A stretch of DNA of 64,000 nt from Trichostrongylus colubriformis (Eukaryota > Nematoda > Chromadorea > Rhabditida > Trichostrongylidae): positions 32,361,686 to 32,425,685 of the forward strand of contig OZ022261.1 of assembly GCA_963978905.1 (NCBI GenBank), in the 5' to 3' direction. Shown one piece after another: positions 27,901-37,093 of the stretch. The translations under genes were made by a program, and so were the position numbers. The notes under the pieces are model-generated. The model did not search any database. It worked only from the letters and a program-made list of their open reading frames with translations, and had not been told where the DNA came from. Every line of letters begins with the position of its first letter. The first letter of the stretch is position 1.

Positions 27901-28891
27901 TGAAACAAAGTTGTACGTAAAAGTTAGAAAACGTCATTAAAAAGGAAAATATGAGATAGAAATCAAAGATAAATATGCGGTTCAGGACCTTCAAATGAAT
28001 TGAATTGAGGCGGTCTCACTTTTCAAATAATTTGAATTGAGGCGGTCTCGTTTATGTGATTCCCAAGGACCATCTAGCAAGTGGTCTATTACCGTGTTTG
28101 TATCTCATTGCTATTAACTTCATGAACAGATAGATCTTTCGATGGACCAGCGTTTTCAGATTTCTTCATTATTTCCCATGAAAATGATTCGTTTTGATGG
28201 TTTTTAGCTTTCCAAGGAATTTCAGTTGGTTGAAGCGGTCTAGGTGACCACGTCCTCAAACTGCTTCCTCTCTTCTAAGTTACCTGTATGATGGTGCAGC
28301 TGCAAGAGGAGCCACTATCACAAGTACGATCTGGGGATCAAATGACTCTGCTGCTGCGGAATGTCACAATCTTATCTGGTTAATAAAAACACTGATCCGT
28401 ACACTGGCCAACCCACACGAATCATTGCAGTCTGAATCGACAATTTCGATTGGAAACAGATGCGTGGCGCATCCCAGGAAGGATCTGATCAATATCCAAC
28501 GCTTTCTATGCTTTTTATTTGATCTGGAGAAGCAATCCAACATTCAACAAAATGTGAGCTTGGATAAAGATTTTCAATTACTTTATTACTGTTCAAGGCC
28601 ATGTGTGTATAAAGCCCGTTTTTTTCCGAATATCTAACGATTTTTACAAATTATAAAATCAATAATTAGACAGACATGGCTAGTAGCAGTTCATATGTGA
28701 TTATGTAGAATATGAGCAAGTTGATTTTCAGGAAGCCACTTCATTTTTATTACAATAAGTCATGATGACGACCGAACCTTCGTCTCCTTTGATTGGCGAA
28801 ATGCCAATTAAAACAGGTATACGGTCGATGCTGTTGACACTGATGTTGCTTGAACAATGGACATGCTTCTACTCGAAATTCATTTAAATAG
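9854..28891 (-). CDS. unk: unkempt (UNK) CCCH zinc-finger RNA-binding protein, 17 exons, 5' end missing
   Basis: Unkempt proteins bind mRNA, in vertebrates at UAG-containing sites, and repress translation during neuronal shaping. Seventeen minus-strand exons join in a single open frame (2047 nt, about 681 residues plus stop): 28778-28891, 25646-25741, 25410-25521, 24849-24902, 24697-24787, 20892-21027, 20681-20834, 18394-18526, 18022-18080, 17367-17453, 16672-16915, 15251-15346, 14335-14406, 13764-13906, 13074-13274, 11049-11210, 9854-9946. All six CCCH fingers of the family are present, then a Ser/Pro-rich middle with the family motif SYAKAPGYER, a coiled coil with WEEGLKQARQACEAWK, and a Cys-containing tail. 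Every junction is GT-AG and phase-compatible. Human UNK is about 810 residues; the missing part includes the start codon and possibly linker sequence. The first visible exon begins in phase 2, so at least one upstream exon exists. Identity is secure; the Ser-rich exon edges and the last exon are less certain. Confidence 0.93.
10055..10490. repeat. diverged tandem repeat, about three units
   Basis: Three related blocks start near 10055, 10238 and 10400, each with gt-c-tgcacgt or gtacac, cc-accca-c, acttgcccgacctct or acgtgcccgattt, and ctaaaagtggact or ctaagagtggatt. The unit is roughly 160-180 bp. It lies in the last unk intron and ends in a short gacagacacacacaaacaca tract. Confidence 0.7.
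10570..10775. repeat. family C dispersed repeat, decayed, unk intron
   Basis: Contains CATCGCGTCGCATGCCGGAC and GCGAATTTTCCGTCCCC as in other copies, with a degraded left arm (gctagaagcgccattc). The short ORFs seen on both strands here are repeat artefacts. Confidence 0.65.
11049..11210 (-). CDS. unk: unk exon: second helical segment
   Basis: Encodes LQLMQQLEAVKMHLASSGLS, a continuation of the coiled coil, then a Pro/Gly linker and FGEGVLRAALQNSQPHNMFV. Acceptor aactgcag, donor GTAAGT, phase 0 on both sides. A mariner copy begins only 47 bp upstream of the exon in the intron. Confidence 0.85.
11258..12146 (-). mobile_element. mariner-like element, dead, in an unk intron
   Basis: Terminal inverted repeats begin TTAGGTTGTTCCAAA, with TA duplications at 11256-11257 and 12147-12148. 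The minus strand encodes the C-terminal two-thirds of a mariner transposase: LLHDDARSNF (the HDNARPH catalytic block), then in another frame LGWDILPHPPYTPDIALSDQ (third acidic residue block) and IKWQRVVDNM near the end. At 889 bp it is shorter than a full mariner (about 1.3 kb), and the coding frame shifts, so it cannot move by itself. Its edge is 47 bp from unk exon 11049-11210. Confidence 0.9.
11300..12094 (-). pseudogene. mariner transposase remnant
   Basis: Transposase fragments occur in at least three frames. The best is 11258-11634 with DILPHPPYTPDIALSDQ and WQRVVDN. Upstream in the gene sense is 11620-11860 with VTLLHDDARS, then weaker N-terminal sequence toward 12094. A full mariner transposase is about 345 residues; here the helix-turn-helix part is lost or unrecognisable. 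Confidence 0.85.
12156..12378. repeat. TGTC/TGTT/TCCG tetranucleotide microsatellite, about 220 bp
   Basis: An imperfect array of TGTC, TGTT, TGCC and CCGT units, tightly preserving a 4-base period. It lies 8 bp beyond the right end of the mariner element and inside the same unk intron. All frames on both strands stay open only because of the period, so the Cys/Val/Ser-rich ORFs here are artefacts. Confidence 0.95.
13074..13274 (-). CDS. unk: unk exon: conserved coiled coil
   Basis: Encodes EGPDMSDELAKTKIELRSHH, then EKVAIWEEGLKQARQACEAW and KADAEHYKMKAEQAEMERNR. It matches the family C-terminal coiled coil (WEESWKQAKQACDAWK in vertebrates). Acceptor gtatttcag, donor GTAAGA. A second in-phase acceptor (tttttag) would extend the exon to 13316 and add 14 residues. 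Confidence 0.94.
13764..13906 (-). CDS. unk: unk exon: Ser/Thr-rich segment
   Basis: Begins MSSVSSPMRIPGVDSFHTSP, continues LTSFGEMLFGPSKSLLTTPS and ends QITAFDNQ. Acceptor cattgtcag, donor GTATGC, phase 1 in and phase 0 out. Confidence 0.8.
14335..14406 (-). CDS. unk: unk exon: acidic LSLDLAPIEE segment
   Basis: Encodes EELSLDLAPIEEHQKPLSEL and then FSGN. Acceptor gctaatttcag, donor GTAAGT. It corresponds to the acidic ALDDLDLNEF stretch of vertebrate UNK. Phase 1 on both sides. Confidence 0.78.
15251..15346 (-). CDS. unk: unk exon: Ser-rich segment
   Basis: In the phase set by the previous exon it reads RCNVGSFEAAPGTSLPSHSS and then LCRSDSGFHAVT. Acceptor attttag, donor GTAATT. No strongly conserved motif. 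Support comes from the two splice sites and the phase 1 to phase 1 fit. Confidence 0.68.
15639..16011. mobile_element. TA-flanked palindromic element in an unk intron
   Basis: A 373-bp inverted repeat with termini GGCCGCTTTCATACTTTGCG and TA on both sides (15637-15638, 16012-16013). The arms meet near 15835 with a very short loop, and contain CpG-rich blocks such as GACGCCGTC-CGGCGGCGACG. Almost perfect base pairing suggests a recent hairpin-type element of the Tc1/mariner target class. No coding capacity. Confidence 0.9.
16108..16503. mobile_element. TTAA-type palindromic element, copy 2, in an unk intron
   Basis: Same termini and internal sequence as 1464-1888, about 396 bp. The flanks are CCAA and TTTA, so the TTAA pair has decayed. 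It sits in the 1.3-kb intron between unk exons 15251-15346 and 16672-16915. Confidence 0.9.
16672..16915 (-). CDS. unk: unk exon: SYAKAPGYER motif
   Basis: The longest unk exon (81 codons). It contains GSYAKAPGYERG, equivalent to SYKKAPGFER in vertebrates, then a Ser/His-rich part ending NMAHLDLGR. Acceptor tgcttcag, donor GTTAGT in phase 1. An internal atttcag just before GSYAK could be an alternative acceptor but would need a different phase. Confidence 0.85.
17367..17453 (-). CDS. unk: unk exon: basic Ser/Pro-rich linker
   Basis: Twenty-nine codons beginning LPSPSAIPSSVMRSALKHDH and ending GSLKGGGV. Acceptor ttacttag, donor GTAATT. Phase 0 at both ends. The family has a comparable SPPGSIRKP-type segment here, so position and composition agree. 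Confidence 0.75.
18022..18080 (-). CDS. unk: unk exon: Ser/Gly-rich linker
   Basis: Encodes GDSMRFGSPISNGTSTPSYS using the split Gly codon. Acceptor gcatttag, donor GTAAGT, phase 1 in and phase 0 out. Low-complexity linker, supported by phase and splice sites rather than conserved residues. Confidence 0.8.
18394..18526 (-). CDS. unk: unk exon: end of zinc finger 6
   Basis: Begins HGYCPRAVFCAFAHHDSELH, which completes finger 6 (C-x8-C-x5-C-x3-H) in phase 0 with the previous exon. It continues into a Thr/Ser/Pro-rich stretch ending CSPNTNG. Acceptor gttatttcag, donor GTATCT in phase 1. Confidence 0.94.
20395..20580. repeat. family B dispersed repeat fragment, unk intron
   Basis: Carries tcgggttttttgcc, ttcactgtcctgttactaga and tcgactttcatattcact, which parallel the distal half of the copies at 6308-6680 and 36695-37093. 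Confidence 0.6.
20681..20834 (-). CDS. unk: unk exon: zinc finger 5 and start of finger 6
   Basis: Encodes STPCPAAKTVDEWLDPELCE, AGDSCQYCH and TRTEQQFHPEIYKSTKCNDM. The TRTEQQFHPEIYKSTKCND block is the strongest family signature in the window. Finger 5 is C-x14-C-x5-C-x3-H. The intron before it is 57 bp. The donor GTAAGA follows LE in phase 0. Confidence 0.97.
20892..21027 (-). CDS. unk: unk exon: zinc finger 4
   Basis: Encodes SQDHVLSCYKTEQCRKPARL, then CRQGYACPFYHNSKDRRR and PPAICKYR. Finger 4 is C-x6-C-x5-C-x3-H with the near-invariant LCRQGYACP-YHNSKD block. The acceptor is tttcaag and the donor GTCAGT. The 3.7 kb intron before it holds a 52-bp tandem repeat and a plus-strand exon candidate. 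Confidence 0.96.
23621..23776 (+). CDS. candidate first exon of an unknown plus-strand gene
   Basis: Fifty-two codons from ATG: MNSASFFELESKTMPGFLKN then LKKGSSSSRDFLDEAVALNN and GQYTTIVGGEFM, followed by a consensus donor GTAAGT in phase 0. It lies on the strand opposite unk inside a 3.7-kb unk intron. Composition looks protein-like but no family was recognised and no following exon was identified with confidence. Confidence 0.35.
24115..24268. repeat. tandem repeat, three 52-bp units
   Basis: Units start at 24115, 24167 and 24219, each GGGGTCG-A-TC-GG-TTGG followed by GAAAATGG-CTCGTA and a GAAAATTTT end. A few substitutions separate the units. Located in the unk intron between exons 20892-21027 and 24697-24787. 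Confidence 0.92.
24697..24787 (-). CDS. unk: unk exon: linker before zinc finger 4
   Basis: Encodes 30 residues ending in FVIEDPLWH. The acceptor is gtttag, only 61 bp from the previous exon, and the donor GTGAGT is strong. Flies and vertebrates have a longer acidic linker here ending in EEP-WQ or EDPKWQ, so the nematode linker is shortened. The phase-1 end joins to SQDHVLSCYKTEQC in the next exon. Confidence 0.88.
24849..24902 (-). CDS. unk: unk exon: end of zinc finger 3
   Basis: An 18-codon exon encoding NGAHCAFAHSSADLRQPQ, matching the family NG-HCAFAH-DLR block. Acceptor gatttcag, donor GTATGT, phase 0 on both sides. Confidence 0.94.
25410..25521 (-). CDS. unk: unk exon: end of finger 2 and start of finger 3
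   Basis: Encodes ECVYLHRVSGDVERKYHLRY followed by YKTAQCVHPTDSRGQCVK. It completes finger 2 (C-x9-C-x5-C-x3-H across the junction) and contains the conserved GD-ER-YHLRYYKT block. The acceptor is an unusual ttgttaag; the donor is GTATTT. The intron before it is 124 bp. Confidence 0.95.
25646..25741 (-). CDS. unk: unk exon: SDGSFNYSPD and start of zinc finger 2
   Basis: Encodes PQRKSDGSFNYSPDIYCDKY and then DENTGICPDGDE, the first two cysteines of finger 2. Acceptor ttgttcag, donor GTGAGT. The phase leaves GA for the next exon. The FNYSPD block is diagnostic for unkempt. Confidence 0.95.
25886..25930. repeat. short perfect-type hairpin
   Basis: AGGCGGTTTTACCATA pairs with TATGGCAAAACCGCCT across a loop of about 12 bases; one mismatch. 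It lies about 20 bp from the family C palindrome in the same unk intron. Confidence 0.75.
25951..26176. repeat. palindromic dispersed repeat (family C), unk intron
   Basis: Both arms carry the same words in inverse order: ggacagaaaatcc, gcgagctat and cctgaagcgat. It is the best preserved member of a family also seen at 10570-10775, 29425-29556, 36470-36590, 37090-37180, 38095-38250, 42340-42475, 47930-48147 and 55905-56035. The shared core is TAGCTCGCACC-CGCGTCGC followed about 25 bp later by TTTTCTGTCC. Likely a non-autonomous DNA element. Confidence 0.8.
27991..28054. repeat. tandem duplication, two 32-bp units
   Basis: Two adjacent copies of TCAAAT-ATTTGAATTGAGG followed by CGGTCTC, starting at 27991 and 28023, in the first visible unk intron. 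Confidence 0.85.
28778..28891 (-). CDS. unk: unk exon: first CCCH zinc finger
   Basis: Encodes YLNEFRVEACPLFKQHQC followed by QQHRPYTCFNWHFANQRRRR. This matches the family start around zinc finger 1 (C-x7-C-x7-C-x3-H) and its conserved NQRRRR tail. The acceptor is gcctttcag; the donor is a weak GTTCGG, but the phase (2) joins exactly to the next exon to continue RRRRP. It is separated from the next exon by 3.0 kb. An upstream exon ending in phase 2 is required. Confidence 0.9.
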
Positions 28892-31800
28892 CTGAAAGGC
28901 ATATAATTAATTGCTTTTATCAGTACTTCGGGTCAGAAAAACAAAAAAAAAAGATCACAAAGGAATTATTCTACTTAGATGCACTGATAGGGTCTGATCA
29001 TGTCTAAATACACAACGAATTAAATGTCTCAATAAGGCGTAAAAATTAACAAAGGGCATGATTATTACCAATTATTGAATCATATTATTACTAATTACTA
29101 AACTTCAAAACTAAACTTCAGTAATGAGGTTAGAGTGCAGAAATCAACTTCAAAGTACACGTTAAGTAGAGCGAAGGAAGACTGAGCATGTTTTTGAAAT
29201 ATTTGCTTTCTGTGTAGGAACACGACAAGAGTGACTGATTGCCCAGAATCATCGAATTAGTTGGCGTCACAATGGCTGCTACCGCTTGACGTTCTTCCCA
29301 TAAAAGTTGTGGAATTTTATAGAAACGAAGAATCAAGCAGATTCCATTGAGACGCTCCAAATTTTTGTTGTCAATTTAGGCTGGCTGCTCTATTAGGAAA
29401 GAAAATCTACGTCGCGGCGTCCGGCGTGCGATGCAGATTGGAGGCGTGGGTGCAAGTTGGGTCCTAAAGCGACTAGCCCAAGCAACAGCACCCTAACTCG
29501 CATCGTCGATGCGGATAGGCGCATTTTCTGTCCTACTAGCACACACCCTCCAACTCTGATTGACGCCAAAGCGAGAAAATGAGTGTAGGGATGGGGGCAG
29601 ATTCAGGGATGGTCGTCGTGAAGCAAAATTCATTCAAGGCTTATGCTTATGCTACATTCTCCAGAACCTTCCACACTGATTACTTCCCAGTGATGGTAAT
29701 GTTGTGGGTATAACTAACTGAATTATCTGTATTCATCTGCAAAAAAAAAAAACCAGGCAGACAGGAGGGTTGTATCCGAGTCTTTGGTTTGTATAGCGGA
29801 TACCTGGGTTGAGGTGGGGTGTTGTTCACGTGCACATAGTGCCTCTAGTATCTACCTATATGATCCGTTCAACGATAATTTTTGGACGCCATGTTCGACT
29901 CTCTATGAACCTCGGCACTGCTTTAAATGTAGTATTTAGTGTTCAACTGCTTGGAGGTTGTTAACAATTCTTTATCGGCTGACGTTTCGGCGAGTTCGCC
30001 TTCTTCGGAGCCTAAAAGAGGGAAAAAGTCAAGTCATGACTTACCCGACCAAGTAATAATTTTTGGGTTTGATTTAAACATGTTGAGAGAGGTGAGAAGG
30101 ACAAGGGGGCTTTATGGCCAGAATTCAGTGAGGATTGTCATGTGATGGACAGGGGGTGGAGGAGATGAAAATCGTATTCCTAATGTTCTATGGAGGTTGT
30201 CTTGTGAGAGTTCAATAGATGGGACCGTATTGGCAAAATTCAGTGGGTGGCGGGTAAACTGAAGTGGGCAGTTGTTTCCACACTGAACTTTGATGACAGG
30301 ACCGCTGCCACAGATTCATATCCGTCCTCAGAACTACTCCATTCACTGTTCACAAAAGCTTTCTATATTTCCAAATTGATGCTTATATTACAACTTTGTA
30401 TCGACCAACTGCATATATTTCATTAGAAGTGACTGTGACGCTTTTTCAAATCCTTTCAAGGTACACTTGGGCGAAGAGTGTTATTTCCTGGTCGAAAAAA
30501 TAACGGAATAGCCAGACGATCGATTGTTTCTCAGTACAGCAAATTATCAAAGACACATTATACCAAAGTGCAAGCCGCATAATTTTCTTCTGGTGAACCA
30601 CGTTTTCCGCCCCCAAGCAGCAGCAGCCGTCTCTTTGCAGCGGAAAATCAACTGCCAATTGAAATCCTTCAGCAGGAGCTTAGATAGACAGCCATCAAGA
30701 TTGAATGCCATTAACCTATCCCGACAAAATAAAAAACGTGGCTACTTCCGTGAAAATTCGATCAATTGTTGCGCATCAACACCACGCACGAGGAAAAAAG
30801 GCGCCCAGCTGCCCTCCCTCACAGAGTTGCGGACTGGCTGGCCGGCCGGTTGAAGGACGGGAGGACGGGGGGAGGGCGGGGGGGGGGGGGGGAGGGCAGC
30901 GATGGAGAGGCTGGGGAGGAAAACGGGGAGCACCCACTCATTGCTGCTGCCACATACACGCACACCATGTGACTCCATTCGTGCTGTGCTGCACATGCCC
31001 TCAACAATCACACAAACAATCCCATCTCGAACACGAACAAAACGAGGATGGCGTGAGTCACATGAAACCGAAAATATCATGGAGAAAAATACCGAACACA
31101 TACCACTCCTGCACGCAATAAGCACTTTATTAAGGCAACGAGTAAACAAACATATTTCAGATTCGAAAGAGTTTGTTTTCGCTATTTTGTTTCAAAAACT
31201 CGCTCTATAAGGTAAAATATAATATGTTATAACCTTGAAAGCACGATTCGGTACCCCTTCGCTAGAACGATGCGATGGGTACGGATTTAGAAGAAGAACC
31301 GTAAACATTTGATAGAAGGTCTTATATCAATGGAGGGGGGGGGGGACAAATTAAGGTTGAATCTCAGGATCACGCGCCTACCATTCAGGAGAATTCTGGA
31401 AAAATACGACATCCTTGGAAGGACCTTCAAATGAAAGAAAGTTCGTCAATCGATTATTATAACGCACAGTACTAGTATGATTATCGATAAACGACCTTTT
31501 TTGAGGCTACTTTATCGGTCTAAAAATCACTTAAAAAAGGTGGTCGTCGAAAATCCTCCAGGAATTTTCAAAAATACGAACCTCTCTTCCCACTTCCAAC
31601 TTCCACGTTACCCATGTAAAGGCATTTTACTGTTCAACATCTAACATGTGGCCCCCTTCCCCGCCCCTCTCAATAAAGCACCCAGGAGCTCTATTTTTAG
31701 TTAGCCAACGACCAAAAACGAAAAAGAAATTTAGTGAAGCTGGGCGGAATTATAGGTCCGCAGAGCTACAGTTTCTTACAGTAGGCTGTCAGGAGAATAA

Positions 31801-34800
31801 CAAGCGTCAGAATAATTTAAAGCATATATAGGTTCAAATATCATTAGGTATTAATTTCAGTGGTTCAGAAAAAATTCATGAAGAAAAAAATCGATGTCTC
31901 AAAGCAAATACAGGTGCATCTATGTCAACTGGCCTTATTTCTGAATCAAAATTGCATTTTACGATTTGAATGCTCATGTGCTTCATTGTTTCACCTTTAT
32001 GGGCGCTAGTGGATACCGGCGGAGGGGGAGGGGGGAATCCCAGGCTACCGCGTTTGAATTCACATCTCTGCACGGCCACACAAACCCATAACAATGGAGA
32101 GAAAATACGAAAAAGCAATTATGAGCCGGGTAATGTGCAATCTAAGCCACGGATCGGGCCTTGACGTAGATAAACCATCCCCCCCCCCCCCCCCCCCCAC
32201 ATAGCGCCCTTTTATGATATGAATTATGCAGTAATGTTTGCACTCAGTGAGCAGGATCCTCAAGATTATCGAATGTAACGATTAGATAAATCGCACTTCA
32301 TTGCCTGATAATCCATCGATTGAGAAGAAACCAGGAATATTGAAAAATGTTTATTCGATTTCATTCGTTTGCATTTTTGATCAGCAAAATCCCATAAAGG
32401 TTGGCCAGCAAAAAGTGCCAACCTTGGGGGGCTCAATTTTCCGCCAACTGTTTCCTATAGACTTTCCTTTGACCACCTGCCCGTAACTGAGCTCATGGGT
32501 GGTCCCCAAAAACAATGAATACACAGGCCCTCATACGTTGCAGATAGCCTTTCATCGAATTCCAATTTGCTTCAACTTTCAATCCTGTGGACCGCAATAT
32601 GGACATGAAGGGGCGAATGGGGGAATAGGCTCAATCAATCAAACAAATCGATAAGCTGAGGGTCGATAGGAAAAAATGGCGAGCCGGTAAATTTTCACAT
32701 ATGCCTAGAAAGGGAAACAGGCCCGGGGTGAACGAAATACCACTGACCTCCTGCACAGCCACACAGCGCCCAAATAGGTTGGATTAAATCCATAAACCGC
32801 TAGCCTGTTCAGAAGGCGGTAATTATGCCGAGATTATGGACAGGCCCACCCGCGTGCACTATTTTGCCGTTATAATGGGCTGGTTTTTTTTTTGCAAAGC
32901 GATCGAAAAACATCAACACCGGCAGCAGTAATATTGATTAGTGACAGTTGAAAGGGAGAGAGAGAGAAGTGATTTGAAGGCTGAAAAGTTTCTAACAGCA
33001 GTGTGCGTATGCGTGTATATGTTGAACACAATTCAAAGTATTGACGCGAACAAACAGCTAGCAGGCTGTGAATGTGTTGACCATCATCTTGTGGCTGTCA
33101 CAAAATAAAAGCGACCACACATATAGTAATGATTGCGATCTGCATTCGATCAATACCCTAAAAAACGATTAAAGACGGCAATTGAGTGGTGTTTCATGGA
33201 AATATCGGGTAGCTTGCAACCAGTCGAAAAAAAGAATTGCTATTTATAGGTGCATACACACATGCCACAGAAGAAACGCGATCGTAATCGTGAACAATTC
33301 ACGATGAATGACGATCACGACAGCAACATGCGAAAGCGATTAGCGAACACCTATCAACTTCCATCAATCAATCAATATGTTGCGGAAGGAAATTCGAGAC
33401 AAAAATCGGGCAACTAAGGCACATTAAAGCGAACACACACACAAAGTGATCAGTTGAAACAGTACGTGGCAGCACCAGCATGAGCCGAAAAATCCGATCC
33501 AAATATGAATTAATAATTTTAAAATCTTCCTGAAGTACGTTTCCATCAAACTATTTTGTGATATCCAGTGCCGTTAACTTTCACATCATTCAAAAAAAAA
33601 GAGTGTTGAAAGGCAAACTACATGATCAAAGCGATCATGTTAGCACATAAGTCTGCCAAATAAGTCACAACTATGTGGGTGGTCCGTCAATCGATACAAG
33701 AAGCAACGACATAGTAAATACGCGGAATTTTCTGATTAATAAAACGAATGAAAACGAACAGAATATGGCGGATATTGAGAATAACAGTGAGGTGAGACTT
33801 GAGAATGACTCACTGTAAATGGTGTGTCTTCTCCACAACCGTGGATTTTGACTCGCCGCTAGTCATCACTAATATTCAGGCCTAGAAATGTGGAATAGTC
33901 TAGCGTTGCAAGGTCGATTGTGGAACGTGTCGATGAGACGATGAATTCGAATATCCTAGACACACTGAATCGTGGCGATGACCCTTTCCGAGTACGGTAT
34001 CACGCGCTGACATGAGCCCGCCCGCAGTCGGCGCTTTTTCGAATAGTTGGCTCTTTTTCGAATCAGCTGACAGGCAAAACGGCTGGCAGAATGCCAGGCG
34101 ATGGGCGTGCGGACGCGTTGCGTGCACACATTGTGAGGCCACGTGCCGTCTGTGAACCCGCCTCCTAGCACTATCGAGTCGTAGACGTCGTCGGGGGTGC
34201 CCGACCTTTCACGCCGCTTCGATGGTTAATCTGCTGGTATCGTCGATGATGGGATGAGATTGTTTCGCTTGGAAAGGATAAATACGAAGAGAATAGTTGA
34301 ATTGGGTGAAAAGGGTTTGAAATTGCGTGTTGTGTTGAGATTGCACGGTTTGTGTGTTTACGCATTGAACCGCTTTTTACAAGGTCTTTCAAGGACACAA
34401 TGTCCTCGAAATAGCCGAATAGGATGTGAACAACTGTACAAATACCGGTAATGTACTTTGTTATCAGTGGGCGAGCAACCACGAATCATAAGCGAAATGG
34501 TGAAGCACTGCGGCTTTTCTCTTATCTTTAGATGTCGCTACTTTGCTTACCAATGAGATTAGGTTCACAAGTCTGGTTTGATGACGTCTTTTCACCTTTA
34601 TGAGATTAAATCATGGCATGATTATTTGGACTCAACAATCCCCATAATTTCTCTGTGCTTTTTGGTTTTTTTTCGGAGAACATGGCGTTCATGCAGTATG
34701 GGGGGTCGCATCAATTTTTGAAAAGTTATCCAAACTCTCGATAACTTATTCTTCATATAAACCCTTGAGACATGAAAAATTCATTCGCGTTGCTCTCAGG

Positions 34801-36694
34801 GTATATATGTGTAATAATTTCAAAAATAAAAAATACATGCAACCGCTCACGTATTGAATAGCATTACCCAACCCGAAGCTCTTTCTCAGCAGAGGCTTAC
34901 CCTGTCGGCTCTGCGTTTCCTTCCACTATTTGTCTCTCCTAGGCATATAATGCCTCTTGGAACCAGGGTACACCGAGAGTCGAGGATTCCTTGACGGGGT
35001 GGGGGGGGGGGTCATACTTGACCGGACGGAAGGGGGTAGTCCTTGCTGAGGTCTACTAAGCACTAGAATCTAAACTTTCAATAAGCAGATGAGATGCAAA
35101 CGGTATTTCAGCGCAAATCCGTTTGACAAAATGGAAAATAAATACCTTGTTCCTGCCTTAAACGTATATACAGCAACAAAACACATTGCAAATATGCAAT
35201 CCGGCAACAGTCACTAGCACTGTAGATGTCAAAAGAAGGGAGGTCGTGTTTTATCGCCCCTGACGCCCCTGAGGGGGGGGGGGGGGTCGTACCAGAGCGG
35301 CTATATTCCTCGACACCTGGAACTGCCCTGCTTGGAACGTCAGGAAGCCTCGCTCTGATTGGCTTTTGCTTAGATGGCTTTTGCGTAGTTGTTCTGTTTT
35401 ATTGAGAAATGCCTGCCTTGAGTATAGTGTCGTGAATAGAAATAAACAGATAACACTAAAAAGTTTGAAATTTTGTAGACACTAATTAGCAAACTAGACC
35501 GCTGTGACTATTACCACCCGCTTGCTTCATAAATTAATAATGAACAAATTCATGACACCTCGTAACATTTAACGACTTCATAAGCCTTATAACTCCTTTT
35601 AAAGGCTTCTATTTTTATAACTTCTACAGAAATCCTTGTGATGCTGTCTGCACCTAGAACAAAGTAGCGGGTGCACAGCAAAATTGGTAGCATAACCCCA
35701 CCCTCAAACGGCTCTATTTTTTTGTAGTAGTTAAAAGATGCTGTCGAGATAGTACTGCAGATCTCCGGATTTGTTACTTATTGGTTAGGTAAAAATTATT
35801 CCTAGCTCGTAATTGCAAAATAAACTGCCGTCCAACAAACTAACAAATAGAAGTCTAAAGCTATCCATGCACCCCCAAAAGACTTCGTACCTGGCTCTGT
35901 ATGCTACCACGATTCAGAGGATTCTAGTGACGGCATTTATGAATGAATCCGTGACACGCCATCGTTCATTAATTACTTTGTTATGCCTATTTTTGCGACT
36001 TTGTTTATGTATGACGATTTTGTGCTACAGGGCGTTACGTCTAAGCAGGACGTGAATTTTTATCCAAGCCCTTGAGCTACAATCCCTTTTATGCACACTG
36101 CCCTGCTTTGGGCATTCTCTTCCTTTTGAAGCTTCAACTTCTGCCTGCCTCGATTTCCCAAGTTCTATTTAACCCATAACGGACGGTGCGCCACATGGTC
36201 ACGCAACCCATAACGGACGGCGGCGTTTTTGCGCCGTTTTTTATCAAATCTTTCATCAATTTTCATCAACTGAGTCATTTCTGTAACCTTCTTCTGCAGT
36301 TGCTACTGATAAAAAGGTCATTACTGTGTAGTGGTATCGCCTCATTTTATAGGGACACACACATGAAGCTAAAAACCGGTCTCAAACTTGGCTAAATGGT
36401 TTTGGGGGGCTTGGTGGTTTTGTAAGCCACGTGTAGCGCTTGAGTGAGTTTTTTAGGGCGTAGTAGTTGACCTCTAAAGCGACGACGCCTCAAGTGAGAA
36501 GTAGGACGATGTCCCCGCCTTATGACCCAATTAATACGGCGCCCCTAGCTCGCACGCGTCGCGTTGCAAATTTCCTGTCATAATGGGTAACCGATTATTG
36601 ACCCTTCCCGCTCAAAGAATTTACTTTCAGTGAGAAAGCTCAGTTCCCACAAGGAGACACGGTATATGAGCTGTGGCATATCTTGAAGGCATTA

Positions 36695-37093
36695 GTAGGG
36701 GTAAGGGAAAACTGAGACTGGGGAGTACATGTTCATTGAAAACGAACCTTCTACTTCAGAGGAGGTATATGTGGCGAAAATCGCGCTGAAAAAACGCGTC
36801 TTGGGGTCTTATAACGGCCCCGCAGCACGGCATGGCATGCGGTTATGCGGCCGGGTAAGTAGCTGTGGAGGGCGGGACAACGATCGCGGGCGGCTGGTTC
36901 AGACTCTGGCCTGTCTTCAGTCCACTCTGGCTAGAGCGCAGAGGGCGAGAGAGAAGGGGGATTTTCATGTTCCTGTTCCTCGGGTTTTTCGCAATTTTAT
37001 GTCGTTCTTTCTCCACTACTACATTGCTGAGCACATCTACTTTCATATTCCACAGTCTGCCAAATTTACCCCTTGTGGTGTCTTTAAGACCCA
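36695..37093. repeat. family B dispersed repeat
   Basis: Aligns along its length with 6308-6680 (cttggggtcttataacggcc, ccgcagcacgg, gggcgggacaacgatcg, tttaccccttgtggtgtctt). A family C copy follows directly, suggesting nested or linked spread. Confidence 0.75.

Noticed and set aside
28227..28637. Plus-strand open frame of about 136 codons around LYDGAAARGATITSTIWGSN
   Set aside because: No good start or acceptor, no recognisable motif, and overlaps an intron of unk; treated as chance.
30705..31149. Long overlapping ORFs on both strands near the 15-G run
   Set aside because: Low-complexity G-rich sequence gives Gly/Arg- and Pro-rich frames on both strands; no splice or motif support.
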